A DNA stretch of 27,335 nt from an uncultured Prevotella sp. (GCA_900547085.1 URFI01000006.1:1-27335); one strand, 5' to 3'; shown: positions 7,540-15,646, numbered from the stretch's first letter. The notes: generated by a model not told the origin, from the sequence alone. Program-made: numbers and translations.

Positions 7540-9372
7540 ATGATTCTTACACTCATTGTACTTCTTGTTACAGTCATCATGTTTGTCGTTGGTCGTCTGC
7601 GTGCTGATATTGTGGCCTTGTGCGCCCTGTCAGTATTGCTTTTGGCTGGTATTCTAACGCCTGAAGAGGCTCTCTCTGGCTTTTCTTCCAAGGTAGTCAT
7701 CATGATGATTGGCTTGTTTGTGGTGGGCGGTGCCATTCTGCAAACAGGATTGGCCAAGGCTGCCAGCCAGCGCATCATACGCTTATCCAAGGGCAATGAC
7801 ATCAAACTTTTCTTGTTGGTGATTCTCACCACCTCTTTCATTGGTGCCTTTGTCAGCAACACTGGCACGGTGGCGCTGATGATGCCCATCGTGGTGAGCA
7901 TGGCGGCACAATCGAATACCAGTCCCGGCAAGCTGCTTATGCCACTGGCCTTTGCCAGTAGTCTGGGCGGAATGCTCACACTTATTGGTACGCCGCCCAA
8001 CCTTGTCATTCAGGAAGCACTCACCGACGCAGGTTTTGAACCATTGTCGTTCTTCTCGTTCTTTCCCGTTGGCATCGTATGTATTACCTTAGGTATCATA
8101 GTGCTGTTGCCGCTGAGCCGTATATTCCTTGGCAAGGAAAAGAAAGAAGGAAGGCGCAGGAAGTCCAAGAGCAAGAGTATGGACGAACTGGTGTCCGAAT
8201 ATCAGTTGCAAAGCTATACGGAGGCTTATCGCATTGGCAGTCATTCGCCACTGGTGGGAAAGACGGTAGCCCAGCTTGACCTGCGCAACAGGTATGGACT
8301 GTCGATTATCGAAATAAGAAAACAGCCAACCAATACCAATCGCATCATGCGTCAGGTCAAGCAAAGTGTGCCAAAGCCATCTACCGTACTGCGCACTGGT
8401 AACCTGCTGTACCTTGCGGGTGACACCGACAAGATGGAAGCTTATGCTGCAGAAAATGGGTTGGCCAAGCTCGATGACAGTTCGGTTGACTTCTATGACA
8501 TTGGTATGGCCGAGCTGGTATTGATGCCCAATTCACGCATCAACGGCATACGTCTCAAGGATTCGGGCATTGGCGAACAGTACAACATCAATGTGGTGGG
8601 AATCCGCCGCCATGGCGATTATATGCTGAAGAACCTCTCCGATCAGAAGTTGTTGGCTGGCGACGTACTGCTGGTGCAAGGCTTGTGGAGCAACATCGAC
8701 AAGTTGGACATGGCTGAAAGCGACTGGGTGGTGTTGGGCAGGCCCATTGAACAAGCCAGCAAGGTAACGCTCAACTACAAGGCACCCGTTGCTGCGCTCA
8801 TCATGTTGCTGATGGTATGCATGATGGTGTTCGACTTTATTCCCGTTGAACCGGTTACTGCGGTCATCGTGGCGGGATTGCTTATGGTGCTTACAGGTTG
8901 TTTCCGAAATGTCGAGGCGGCCTACAAAACCATCAAGTGGGAGAGCATCGTGCTCATCGCTGCCATGATGCCCATGTCCATTGCCTTGGAGAAGACGGGC
9001 GTTTCGACTCTTATATCCAGCTCGCTAGTCAATGCCTTGGGTAACATGGGTCCCATGGTGCTGCTGGCAGGCGTTTATTATACCACCACACTCTTAACCA
9101 TGTTCATCAGCAACACCGCCACGGCCGTGCTCATGGCGCCCATCGCCATGTCGGCCGCCTCACAGGTAGGAGTAAGCCCTTACGCATTCCTTTTTGCCGT
9201 GACGTTGGGTGCCAGCATGTGTTTCGCATCGCCTTTCTCCACACCACCCAATGCGCTGGTGATGAAAGCCGGGCAATACCAGTTCATGGACTATATCAAG
9301 GTAGGCTTGCCCCTACAGCTGCTCATCGGTCTGGTGATGACGTTTGTGCTGCCCTTGCTGTTCCCGTTCTAA
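7540..9372 (+). CDS. SLC13/DASS-type permease with two central RCK_C (TrkA-C) domains
   Basis: A 610-aa inner-membrane transporter. It has an N-terminal membrane half (about 1-205), a cytoplasmic insert with two RCK_C-like domains (about 225-320 and 330-410), and a C-terminal membrane half (about 420-608). Each half carries an SNT motif (106-108 in SNTGTVALM; 524-526 in SNTATAVLM) and a nearby proline motif (GTPPN at 150; STPPN later). These are the paired Na+/substrate-binding signatures of the divalent anion:Na+ symporter (SLC13) family. Probable substrates are dicarboxylates, sulfate or a similar anion; the sequence does not decide. The frame extends up to an ATG at 7387, but I chose 7540 because a -7 box lies between them and because MILTLIVLLV starts the first membrane helix as family members do. 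Confidence 0.87.
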   Translation: MILTLIVLLVTVIMFVVGRLRADIVALCALSVLLLAGILTPEEALSGFSSKVVIMMIGLFVVGGAILQTGLAKAASQRIIRLSKGNDIKLFLLVILTTSFIGAFVSNTGTVALMMPIVVSMAAQSNTSPGKLLMPLAFASSLGGMLTLIGTPPNLVIQEALTDAGFEPLSFFSFFPVGIVCITLGIIVLLPLSRIFLGKEKKEGRRRKSKSKSMDELVSEYQLQSYTEAYRIGSHSPLVGKTVAQLDLRNRYGLSIIEIRKQPTNTNRIMRQVKQSVPKPSTVLRTGNLLYLAGDTDKMEAYAAENGLAKLDDSSVDFYDIGMAELVLMPNSRINGIRLKDSGIGEQYNINVVGIRRHGDYMLKNLSDQKLLAGDVLLVQGLWSNIDKLDMAESDWVVLGRPIEQASKVTLNYKAPVAALIMLLMVCMMVFDFIPVEPVTAVIVAGLLMVLTGCFRNVEAAYKTIKWESIVLIAAMMPMSIALEKTGVSTLISSSLVNALGNMGPMVLLAGVYYTTTLLTMFISNTATAVLMAPIAMSAASQVGVSPYAFLFAVTLGASMCFASPFSTPPNALVMKAGQYQFMDYIKVGLPLQLLIGLVMTFVLPLLFPF

Positions 9373-9378
9373 AGACTC

Positions 9379-9403
9379 AGCATGCTTTTCATGAGGCATG
9401 TTT
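9379..9403 (+). terminator. Weak hairpin after the SLC13 permease gene
   Basis: CATGC at 9381-9385 pairs with GCATG at 9396-9400, followed by TTT. It is short (5 bp) with a 10-nt loop, and its first half is also a copy of the repeated AGCATGCTTTT motif, so termination is only one possibility. Confidence 0.3.
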
Positions 9404-9531
9404 AACCCTCATAACGCCCAATTTTATTGTTTTGGCAACAGCATGGGCAAATGGGATTGAAAGGTTGTGTGTGGAAATCACGATGCTCAACTATGATGAA
9501 TTTTCTTGACAACGAACCTCTTCATATTTGG

Positions 9532-9569
9532 CGTATTTCCCAACAACCTTTTCAGTCGTTGCAAATACG
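9532..9569. repeat. Inverted repeat GCGTATTT...AAATACG, copy in region A
   Basis: CGTATTT (9532-9538) pairs with AAATACG (9563-9569). The inter-arm sequence ends in CAGTCGTTGC, close to CAGTTGCTTGC in the copy at 20773-20814. Similarity between the two copies continues about 20 bp downstream (a GTAT..GAG..GGTTT..AAG pattern). Confidence 0.6.
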
Positions 9570-9676
9570 GCCTGTATGCGAAGGTTTTGTAAGTGGTTTT
9601 GATACAATTGGTTACAGATATGATTGTTTCTATGCCATTTTTTTTCATGCATTTTTAAGCCAATAGCAATGCTTTA

Positions 9677-9813
9677 AGGGTGCAATTAGCATGCTTTTGT
9701 CCTGTTAACCCATGCCTATTGGCGACCAATAAGATGCATCTGAGTGCATGAAAGCATTACTTTATTGGTCAAAATAGAATTTTCTGACCCACTAATCATT
9801 CGATTTGCACCCT
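9677..9813. repeat. 137-bp element bounded by 9-bp perfect inverted repeats, with inner hairpins
   Basis: AGGGTGCAA at 9677-9685 and TTGCACCCT at 9805-9813 are perfect inverted repeats. Inside lie GACCAATAA/TTATTGGTC (9724-9732 and 9762-9770, perfect 9 bp), TATTGG/CCAATA (9717-9722 and 9726-9731) and GGTCA/TGACC (9767-9771 and 9785-9789). The segment has no open frame of note. It could be a small non-autonomous mobile element or a structured RNA. Confidence 0.55.
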
Positions 9814-10159
9814 GCGTGCCTATCATTTTTTTCTAGATGATCAACATTGATGAGCTGTTTTAGGCCCGTTTTTCGGGTAAAATTTTCAACATTTACAGGG
9901 TCGTGATGTGGTTTATAACATTTTGCTTTGATGAATAATGGTGTTGCATTCAGTACGACCATTGATTGTTGCGAGGTTGACTGACAATGAAAAAAATATA
10001 GCATGTGGCTATTGATTTTGCTGACAGACTGGGCGTGCGCCCCTACATTATTCTCATGGCTGATTCACAAGAGGCTACATTTGTTGGCGCATAAGCATTT
10101 GATTTTGTAGTGAGAACGACTTTTCTTGTAATTTTATAGGGATAAACAAGATTGTTTTG

Positions 10160-10167
10160 TAAATTTG
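10160..10167 (+). promoter_or_regulatory. -7 box for the endonuclease gene (TAAATTTG)
   Basis: TAAATTTG matches TAnnTTTG and ends 28 nt before the ATG at 10196. No clear -33 TTTG at the expected spacing. Confidence 0.6.
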
Positions 10168-10195
10168 CAAACAATCAAATTCAAATTATTGCTTT

Positions 10196-11746
10196 ATGCT
10201 GAAATCATCTACTCTGCGACATGTCTTCTTGTCAACGCTCATGTTAGGAACTGCCACCTTGTGGGCCCAAGGTCCCAACCACACGGGAACCTATTACGAA
10301 CGTACGAACGGAAAAACGGGTGCAGCGTTGAAGACAGCTTTCTTTCACGTCATTTCCGGTAACATTCACGGTTCTTACGATGGTCTGTGGGCGATTTACC
10401 GTACGTCCGATCGGCGTGCTGACGGCAAACTTTACGACATCTATTCCAACACTACCAATTATATCATTGGCAGTAGTGCGCAAGGACATCAATATTCAGG
10501 TGAAGGCGACGGCTACAACCGAGAGCACACGGTGCCTCAGAGTTGGTTCTTTAAAGCCAAGCCGATGAAGTATGACGCTCATCACGTTCTGCCCTCTGAT
10601 GGCTATGTGAACAATCGAAGAAGCAATTTTCCTTATGGCGAAACCAAGGGTGAGAAGTACCAGTCGAACAATGGATTCAGCAAACTTGGAACGTGTACGT
10701 TGCCTGGTTATAGCGGAACTGTATTTGAACCCAACGATGAATACAAGGGCGATTTGGCTCGAATTTATTTCTACATGGTTACTTGTTATGAGAGTAATGT
10801 GTCAAACTGGTCGAGTGCGAATGGGGGTACTAACATTTTTACAGGAAATGCCTACAAGCCGTTTGTCAAGTGGCAGATGGATATGCTGCTGCGTTGGGCG
10901 AAGAATGACCCCGTGAGTGACAAGGAAATTAAGCGCAATGAGGCAGTGGCAAAGGCTCAAGGCAACAGAAATCCGTTTGTTGATTATCCTGGTTTGGAGG
11001 ATTATATCTGGGGTGATTCTGTGAATGTAGCATTCAGTTATGACCATTACCGCACTGGTGGTAGCGTTGTGGTGCCTGATCCTACACCCGATCCTACACC
11101 CCAACCGGGTGTGGATGGCGTGGTTTTCAATGAGTCGTTTGCATCGGATAAAGGGATGTTCACTGTCGACAACAAGCAATTGTCAAACGGCATGACTTAC
11201 GTTTGGTCCAGTTATGCGAACGACAAAGTGCAGTGTATGAAGGCATCTGCCTATGTCAATCGTTCAAACAAGGCTGCTGAAAGTTGGTTGGTATCGCCTG
11301 TCATCGATCTGACTGCGTATGAAAAAGCACACATGAGCTTTGAACAGGCCTGCAACTTTCTTAAGAATTACAGAAATAGGGGAGGAGAATTCTTGTCTGT
11401 GATGGTTCGAGAGGTAGGACAATCGACATGGACGAACTTGAATGTTGAAATCCCCGGGCTTGAAAATTGGACGTTTGTACAGACCAATCCTATCAATTTG
11501 AGTGCCTATGCTGGCAAGAAAATACAAGTGGCTTTTGCCTACAAGAGTACCACTTCGTGTGCGCCAACCTGGGAAATCAGGAATTTAAAAATTACGGGAA
11601 GTGTGCCTACGGGCATCTCCCGAGTAATTACCGATTGGAATAAGCTGGACCCTGCGGCACCGATGTATGATTTGTCTGGACAGCGGGTGCAGGAAAATTA
11701 CAAAGGAGTGGTGATTCAACATGGCAGAAAACATCTCAAGAGATAA
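10196..11746 (+). CDS. Secreted endonuclease I family nuclease with C-terminal beta domain
   Basis: A 516-aa exported nuclease. Residues 1-25 form a signal peptide (hydrophobic core, then LWAQ). The Endonuclease_1 domain (about 30-285) carries the His-Me-finger motif REHTVPQSWF (E110, H111) and the partner segment HHVLPSDGYVNNRRSNFPYGE at 129-149, whose asparagines and glutamate fit the metal site of Vvn/EndA-type nucleases. A PDPTPDPTPQPG linker (about 294-305) leads to a beta-rich domain (about 308-475, FNESFASDKG...) resembling the 'choice-of-anchor J'/cleaved-adhesin fold. The last 26 residues, from YDLSGQRV to KHLKR, resemble the C-terminal sorting-type tails of Bacteroidetes exported proteins. 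The likely role is degradation of extracellular DNA or RNA for nutrients. It has its own promoter and is followed by a lipoprotein gene after 72 nt. Confidence 0.88.
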   Translation: MLKSSTLRHVFLSTLMLGTATLWAQGPNHTGTYYERTNGKTGAALKTAFFHVISGNIHGSYDGLWAIYRTSDRRADGKLYDIYSNTTNYIIGSSAQGHQYSGEGDGYNREHTVPQSWFFKAKPMKYDAHHVLPSDGYVNNRRSNFPYGETKGEKYQSNNGFSKLGTCTLPGYSGTVFEPNDEYKGDLARIYFYMVTCYESNVSNWSSANGGTNIFTGNAYKPFVKWQMDMLLRWAKNDPVSDKEIKRNEAVAKAQGNRNPFVDYPGLEDYIWGDSVNVAFSYDHYRTGGSVVVPDPTPDPTPQPGVDGVVFNESFASDKGMFTVDNKQLSNGMTYVWSSYANDKVQCMKASAYVNRSNKAAESWLVSPVIDLTAYEKAHMSFEQACNFLKNYRNRGGEFLSVMVREVGQSTWTNLNVEIPGLENWTFVQTNPINLSAYAGKKIQVAFAYKSTTSCAPTWEIRNLKITGSVPTGISRVITDWNKLDPAAPMYDLSGQRVQENYKGVVIQHGRKHLKR

Positions 11747-11818
11747 CGGCATTTAGTTGGGACAAATGGTGTGATACTGCTGAAAAAAATGTATCTTAGC
11801 AGAAAATTGGAGGCCGAC

Positions 11819-12325
11819 ATGAGAAATAAGTTTTTTTTATGTAGTGTGTTTGCTCTTTTGGTGGGATGCTCATCAAGCCGTTTGGCACCACAGCAGAAGG
11901 CCGTGAAGTTGGCCAGGACGGCGCAAAAGGTTCACGAAGCCATTGAAAATAAAAAGATGGCAGTGGAAATTAATTATGTCATTCCTTTCCGTGCGGGTAT
12001 GAAACATCTGGACTACGGGTATGACATCCGCCTGTCTGGTGACACACTCTATTCTTATCTTCCCTACTATGGGCGTGCCTACAACATCCCATACGGGGGC
12101 GGTAAGGGCTTGGTGTTCAACGCTCCTATTCAGGATTATGCTGTCAGTAGCCCTAAAAAAGGGTTGACAAAAATGGACATCTATGTAGAAAACGATGAAG
12201 ATCGATACGCATATATGATGGAAATTTTTGATAACGGACAGGCTGACCTGCTGGTAAGGGCGCAGAAACGAGAGCAAATATTGTTCAGAGGAAAACTCGT
12301 CATCAAGGATGAAAAGGAACAATAA
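11819..12325 (+). CDS. DUF4251-type lipoprotein
   Basis: A 168-aa lipoprotein. The N-terminus MRNKFFLCSVFALLVGC carries a lipobox (LVGC, C17), so it should be lipid-anchored in the envelope. The body has the DUF4251 pattern: a long helix (VKLARTAQKVHEAIENKK), INYVIPFRAG, then SGDTLYSYLPYYGRAYNIPYGGGKGLVFNAPI. The function of this Bacteroidetes family is unknown to me. An in-frame ATG exists at 11786 upstream, but 11819 is preferred because it places the signal sequence at the N-terminus and because TTGGAGG lies a few bases upstream of it. It follows the endonuclease gene closely and may be co-transcribed. Confidence 0.85.
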   Translation: MRNKFFLCSVFALLVGCSSSRLAPQQKAVKLARTAQKVHEAIENKKMAVEINYVIPFRAGMKHLDYGYDIRLSGDTLYSYLPYYGRAYNIPYGGGKGLVFNAPIQDYAVSSPKKGLTKMDIYVENDEDRYAYMMEIFDNGQADLLVRAQKREQILFRGKLVIKDEKEQ

Positions 12326-12450
12326 CAGATGTATCGCCCTTCTTGTAGTCTGTGTTGGATGTGCATGGGCTGGTGGAATGGTGCCAGATACCTTGTGCTA
12401 TGATTTGATATGTCTTTAAGCAATCGTGCCTATCCATAGCTGTTTGATCC

Positions 12451-13296
12451 ATGACCAACCCACGTTCACATCCCTATCGGCACCATCATCATCGCCATCA
12501 CCACAACCGTTCAAGGTGGAAGAGAAGGCTGAAGGCCATGGCAATCGTGGTGTCTGTTTTGTTTTTTGTGTTCTGTTCGGTGGTTATCTTTTTCCCCGAG
12601 CAGTACAGAAGTTTTCTTTCAGGCCTGCAAACATCGGCTTGGCAAAGCGGATTGCTGCCTCATCCCCGGAGCAAATATCATTATGACGGTATCGATGTTT
12701 CGCATCATCAAGGACCTATCGATTGGCCTTTGGTGGCCAGCGACACGTGCATTCAGTTTGTATACATCAAAGCTACCGAGGGAAGTACGCACGTCGATAC
12801 ACTTTATCAGTACAATACACGAGAGGCTAAGCGTGCGGGACTGTTGGTTGGGTCGTATCATTTTTTGACCTCTTCCAGTTCTATGCGTTCTCAATTCAAC
12901 AACTTTATCACTCAAGTTGACAGTACATCTCAGCATCTTTTGCCGATGGTTGATGTGGAATGGTCGGGGGTAAAAGGGTGGAATAAGCGTCAAATACAGG
13001 ATAGTTTGGCTGTTTTTGTAGGGTTAGTCAAGCAACATTACGGTTCGTCTCCGCTACTTTATGCTGATAGTCGCTTCTATAATGCCCATCTTTCGCCCCG
13101 CTTTGACAAGCTGCCCCTATTCATTGCCCGTTATAGTGATGAGGCTCCCGTGGTGAAGGGCGCGCACCGGCACTATATATGGCAACGCGATCAGCATGGA
13201 TGGGTGAGTGGTATCAATCGTGAAGTGGATTTGGATGCGTTTGCATCCGGCACGACAATCACTGATATCCTGCTTCCATTAAAATCGAATGAATAA
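12451..13296 (+). CDS. GH25-family muramidase-like protein, membrane-anchored, with His-rich N-terminus
   Basis: A 281-aa protein of glycoside hydrolase family 25, lysozymes that cleave the MurNAc-GlcNAc bond of peptidoglycan. The N-terminal tail (1-28) is basic and histidine-rich (HHHHRHHH at 11-18). A single hydrophobic segment (about 30-48) follows, so the catalytic part probably faces the periplasm. The catalytic domain (about 77-270) shows YDGIDVSHHQGPIDW (D82), YIKATEGS, GSYHFL, PMVDVEW (D168, E170, the catalytic acidic pair), a late YIWQ segment and the closing EVDLDAF. All expected acidic residues are present. It lies 125 nt after the DUF4251 gene. No clear promoter was seen in that gap, so readthrough is possible. 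Role inferred: cell-wall remodelling. Confidence 0.87.
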   Translation: MTNPRSHPYRHHHHRHHHNRSRWKRRLKAMAIVVSVLFFVFCSVVIFFPEQYRSFLSGLQTSAWQSGLLPHPRSKYHYDGIDVSHHQGPIDWPLVASDTCIQFVYIKATEGSTHVDTLYQYNTREAKRAGLLVGSYHFLTSSSSMRSQFNNFITQVDSTSQHLLPMVDVEWSGVKGWNKRQIQDSLAVFVGLVKQHYGSSPLLYADSRFYNAHLSPRFDKLPLFIARYSDEAPVVKGAHRHYIWQRDQHGWVSGINREVDLDAFASGTTITDILLPLKSNE

Positions 13297-13419
13297 TGAC
13301 TTCTGGCAAGAAAATAATCTTCTAAAGGGTTAAAACCTGTCTGCCGAAGCCATTCATTGTGGTTTATGCTCGAATGGAATAGTTGTATTTATCTGGATAA
13401 TGATAGGAGTGGGGAGGAT
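13297..13419. other. Convergent intergenic region
   Basis: The gap between the ends of the GH25 and exonuclease III genes. A 6-bp inverted repeat CCATTC/GAATGG (13350-13355, 13372-13377) is the only structure found. There is no T-run beside it, so it is a weak terminator candidate at best. Confidence 0.4.
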
Positions 13420-14169
13420 TTACAGCAGCTCCAATTCCACGGGACAGTGGTCGCTTCCTAAAATCTCTGTATGTATTTTAGCATCAACGAGTCGTTCTTT
13501 GAGCCGTTCTGAAATAAGAAAATAATCGATACGCCAGCCGGCATTCTTTTCTCTTGCGCGAAATCTGTACGACCACCACGAGTATGTTACTTGCTCTGGA
13601 TAGAGATGACGAAAGGTATCTACAAAGCCATTGTTAAGCAAAATGGTCATCTTTTCACGCTCTTCGTCCGTAAAACCGGCATTGCGGCGATTGGTCTTGG
13701 GGTTCTTTAGGTCGATTTCTTCATGAGCAACGTTCAGGTCTCCGCAGATAATCACTGGTTTGATGGCATCCAGTTGCTTGACGTAAGTGCGGAAATCGTC
13801 TTCCCATTGCATGCGATAGTCAAGTCGGCGAAGCTCATCTTGCGAGTTTGGAACATAGACGGTGATGAGGAAAAAGTCATCCATCTCCATGGTTATCACC
13901 CGTCCTTCGTGGTCGTGTTCGTCTATTCCCAAGCCAAACGTCACGTTCAGTGGTTCGTGTTTGGTGTAGATGGCGGTACCCGAATAGCCTTTCTTGTCGG
14001 CATAGTTCCAGTACGATTGATAGCCTTCAAACTGTAAGTCCAATTGGCCTGCCTGCATTTTGGTTTCTTGCAAACAAAAAAAGTCAGCGTCCAAATGATG
14101 GAATGATGCTTCAAAATCCTTCTTCACACAGGCCCTTAGCCCGTTAACGTTCCATGAGATAAACTTCAT
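13420..14169 (-). CDS. xth: Exodeoxyribonuclease III (AP endonuclease)
   Basis: A 249-aa Mg2+-dependent enzyme of base excision repair. It cleaves 5' to abasic sites and has 3'-5' exonuclease and 3'-phosphatase activity. The endonuclease/exonuclease/phosphatase fold motifs are intact: MKFISWNVNGLRA at the start, LQETK (E35), GDLNVAHEEIDL (D144, N146), RIDYFLIS (D215) and GSDHCPVEL (D240, H241). The frame continues 12 residues upstream, but the ATG at 14169 is chosen because MKFISWN is the conserved N-terminus. It is the last gene of the minus-strand run, 159 nt after folE. That gap contains a GGCAA/TTGCC inverted repeat (14201-14218) and no consensus -7 box, so readthrough from folE is likely. 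Confidence 0.95.
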   Translation of the reverse strand: MKFISWNVNGLRACVKKDFEASFHHLDADFFCLQETKMQAGQLDLQFEGYQSYWNYADKKGYSGTAIYTKHEPLNVTFGLGIDEHDHEGRVITMEMDDFFLITVYVPNSQDELRRLDYRMQWEDDFRTYVKQLDAIKPVIICGDLNVAHEEIDLKNPKTNRRNAGFTDEEREKMTILLNNGFVDTFRHLYPEQVTYSWWSYRFRAREKNAGWRIDYFLISERLKERLVDAKIHTEILGSDHCPVELELL

Positions 14170-14328
14170 ATACTTAGCTTGATTGTGAATAATTGTGTTT
14201 GGCAATCCTCAAGTTGCCGTCTTATGTTGATTTTGAGAAGGCCGAATTGTCGTCCAATTGCATGTTGATGGTGAGGAAACACCACAATGAAAGAGGACGG
14301 ATGCCAAACGTTATTGTTGAAAATGTAT

Positions 14329-14922
14329 TTATATTCTCTTTGATTCCCCACGCAGAAGATTCATGAACTCCTCACGGGTTTTGGCTTGATTGAAGGCACC
14401 ACTGAACGCACTGGTGGTGGTGATGGAGTTTTGTTTCTCTACTCCGCGCATCTGCATGCACATGTGTTTAGCTTCAATCACTACCATCACTCCAAAGGGT
14501 TTGAGTGCACTTTGGATGCAATCTCCGATTTGTTGCGTCAGACGTTCTTGCACTTGCAGACGGTGACTGTATATGTCTACCACGCGAGCTATTTTACTTA
14601 ATCCGGTGATGTGGCCGTTGGGGATGTAGGCTACATGCACTTTTCCATAAAAAGGTAGCATGTGGTGCTCGCACATGGAGAAGAAATCAATGTCTTTGAC
14701 GATGACCATTTGATTGTATTTCTCATCAAATAGCGCATCGAGAAGCACTTGTTTGGCGTCTTGTGCGTAACCTCTTGTCAGCACTTGCATGGCTTTTGCC
14801 ACGCGCATGGGAGTCTTCTGTAGGCCTTCGCGCTGTGGGTCTTCGCCGAGAAGTGATAATATTTTTTCGTAATGTGAGGCCAGTTCGTCCAGGCCTTCAC
14901 GAAATTCAGTATCTGAATTCAT
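14329..14922 (-). CDS. folE: GTP cyclohydrolase I
   Basis: A 197-aa enzyme that converts GTP to 7,8-dihydroneopterin triphosphate, the first step of folate (and queuosine-type deazapurine) synthesis. It shows the family signature: REGLQKTPMRVAKAM, then FFSMCEHHMLPFYGKVHVAYIP with zinc ligands C84 and H87, HRLQVQERLT, and EAKHMCMQMRGV with the third zinc ligand C155. It ends with the conserved S(A)FSGAF.....REEFM segment. The length is close to the family norm, and the active site looks complete. It lies 21 nt downstream of the SPOR-domain gene on the same strand, so the two are probably co-transcribed. Confidence 0.96.
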   Translation of the reverse strand: MNSDTEFREGLDELASHYEKILSLLGEDPQREGLQKTPMRVAKAMQVLTRGYAQDAKQVLLDALFDEKYNQMVIVKDIDFFSMCEHHMLPFYGKVHVAYIPNGHITGLSKIARVVDIYSHRLQVQERLTQQIGDCIQSALKPFGVMVVIEAKHMCMQMRGVEKQNSITTTSAFSGAFNQAKTREEFMNLLRGESKRI

Positions 14923-14943
14923 TTGTTTCTTCGTTTCTATTGT

Positions 14944-15627
14944 TTAATATTGTACAGTGATTTTGCCGCGTACAATGCTGGCTTGTTTATACCCAAGACC
15001 TTTCACTTGCTTGAGTATGTGAGCCGCTTCTTCATAACTTCTATAGTTGCCTACGCGACAAATCCATCTGGGAGAATAGAAATGAACGTAAACCGGCTCA
15101 TTTGGAAAGGTCTGTTTGATGATGTCTCTGGCGGCTTCTGCTCGTTGTCTGTCGGCTCGTGAGTTGCCTCCAGCATAGACTTGTACACGGTATCCGTTGA
15201 TCTTGTACCCTTTTCGCATCACCTTTTTGCGCAAGTCGACGGTGGGAATCTCCATCTCATTGGTCGAAGTTTCTTCGTTTTGCAGTCGTTTATCTTCATG
15301 TCTAGCCGTGGAATCATGTTTCGTTTCAGCTCCCTCTTTAGGTTTCTGACCATTCTTCTCCACCGGGTTTGTTGTTACTGCAGGTGAGTTTTGATTCTTT
15401 GTTGCTGCAACATTTTTTACGTCTTGCGTTTTGTTATCAGTCCTGCCAGTCTGTGTTGTAGCGGTTTTCGCTTTTCCGTTAACCAATTCGTCGATATCCT
15501 TACTCTGGCTAACTTTGACAGATGCTTTTCCTGGCTCCTTCTTCTGAAGATGCTCAAGGAAAGTCTGTGCATCAGCAAATGTTACTGAACAAATGATGAT
15601 GATGAATAAAGTGACGAATTTCTTCAT
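14944..15627 (-). CDS. SPOR-domain exported protein
   Basis: A 227-aa protein with a signal peptide (MKKFVTLFIIIICSVTFADA|Q). A long low-complexity region rich in K, T, N, Q and E (about 30-135) is followed by a C-terminal SPOR domain (about 143-225: YRVQVYAGGNSRADRQRAEA, then VGNYRSYEEAAHIL). SPOR domains bind glycan strands lacking stem peptides and often act at division septa. The disordered middle probably lets the domain reach the wall from the outer part of the periplasm. No lipobox is seen. It lies 86 nt downstream of tpiA, separated by a terminator-like hairpin, and directly precedes folE. Its own promoter is unclear: CATTTTTG just upstream is one base off the -7 consensus. Confidence 0.85.
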   Translation of the reverse strand: MKKFVTLFIIIICSVTFADAQTFLEHLQKKEPGKASVKVSQSKDIDELVNGKAKTATTQTGRTDNKTQDVKNVAATKNQNSPAVTTNPVEKNGQKPKEGAETKHDSTARHEDKRLQNEETSTNEMEIPTVDLRKKVMRKGYKINGYRVQVYAGGNSRADRQRAEAARDIIKQTFPNEPVYVHFYSPRWICRVGNYRSYEEAAHILKQVKGLGYKQASIVRGKITVQY

Positions 15628-15646
15628 TTTTCTTTGGTGTTAATTC

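Larger units (their letters stand above)
9373..10195. other. Long non-coding region A with multiple inverted repeats
   Basis: This is 823 bp without a convincing gene; the short frames here lack family resemblance or a start context. It contains two copies of AGCATGCTTTT (9379-9389 and 9688-9698) and an inverted repeat CGTATTT/AAATACG (9532-9538 and 9563-9569). It also contains a 137-bp segment bounded by AGGGTGCAA/TTGCACCCT (9677-9685, 9805-9813), a CCCGtttttCGGG hairpin near 9866-9878, and the promoter of the endonuclease gene at its right end. Several blocks recur in the same order in the non-coding region at 20496-21145. Confidence 0.75.

Noticed and set aside
9427..9666. 79-codon frame in non-coding region A
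   Set aside because: It crosses the GCGTATTT/AAATACG repeat, has an unusual composition for this genome (many W, C, F) and no promoter close by.
9792..10004. 70-codon minus-strand frame in non-coding region A
   Set aside because: It overlaps the terminal inverted repeat of the 137-bp element and block (iii); likely a chance frame through repeat DNA.
12481..12505. Histidine-rich run as an engineered tag or vector sequence
   Set aside because: It lies in a native-looking open frame with mixed codons, and no cloning-vector features flank it.
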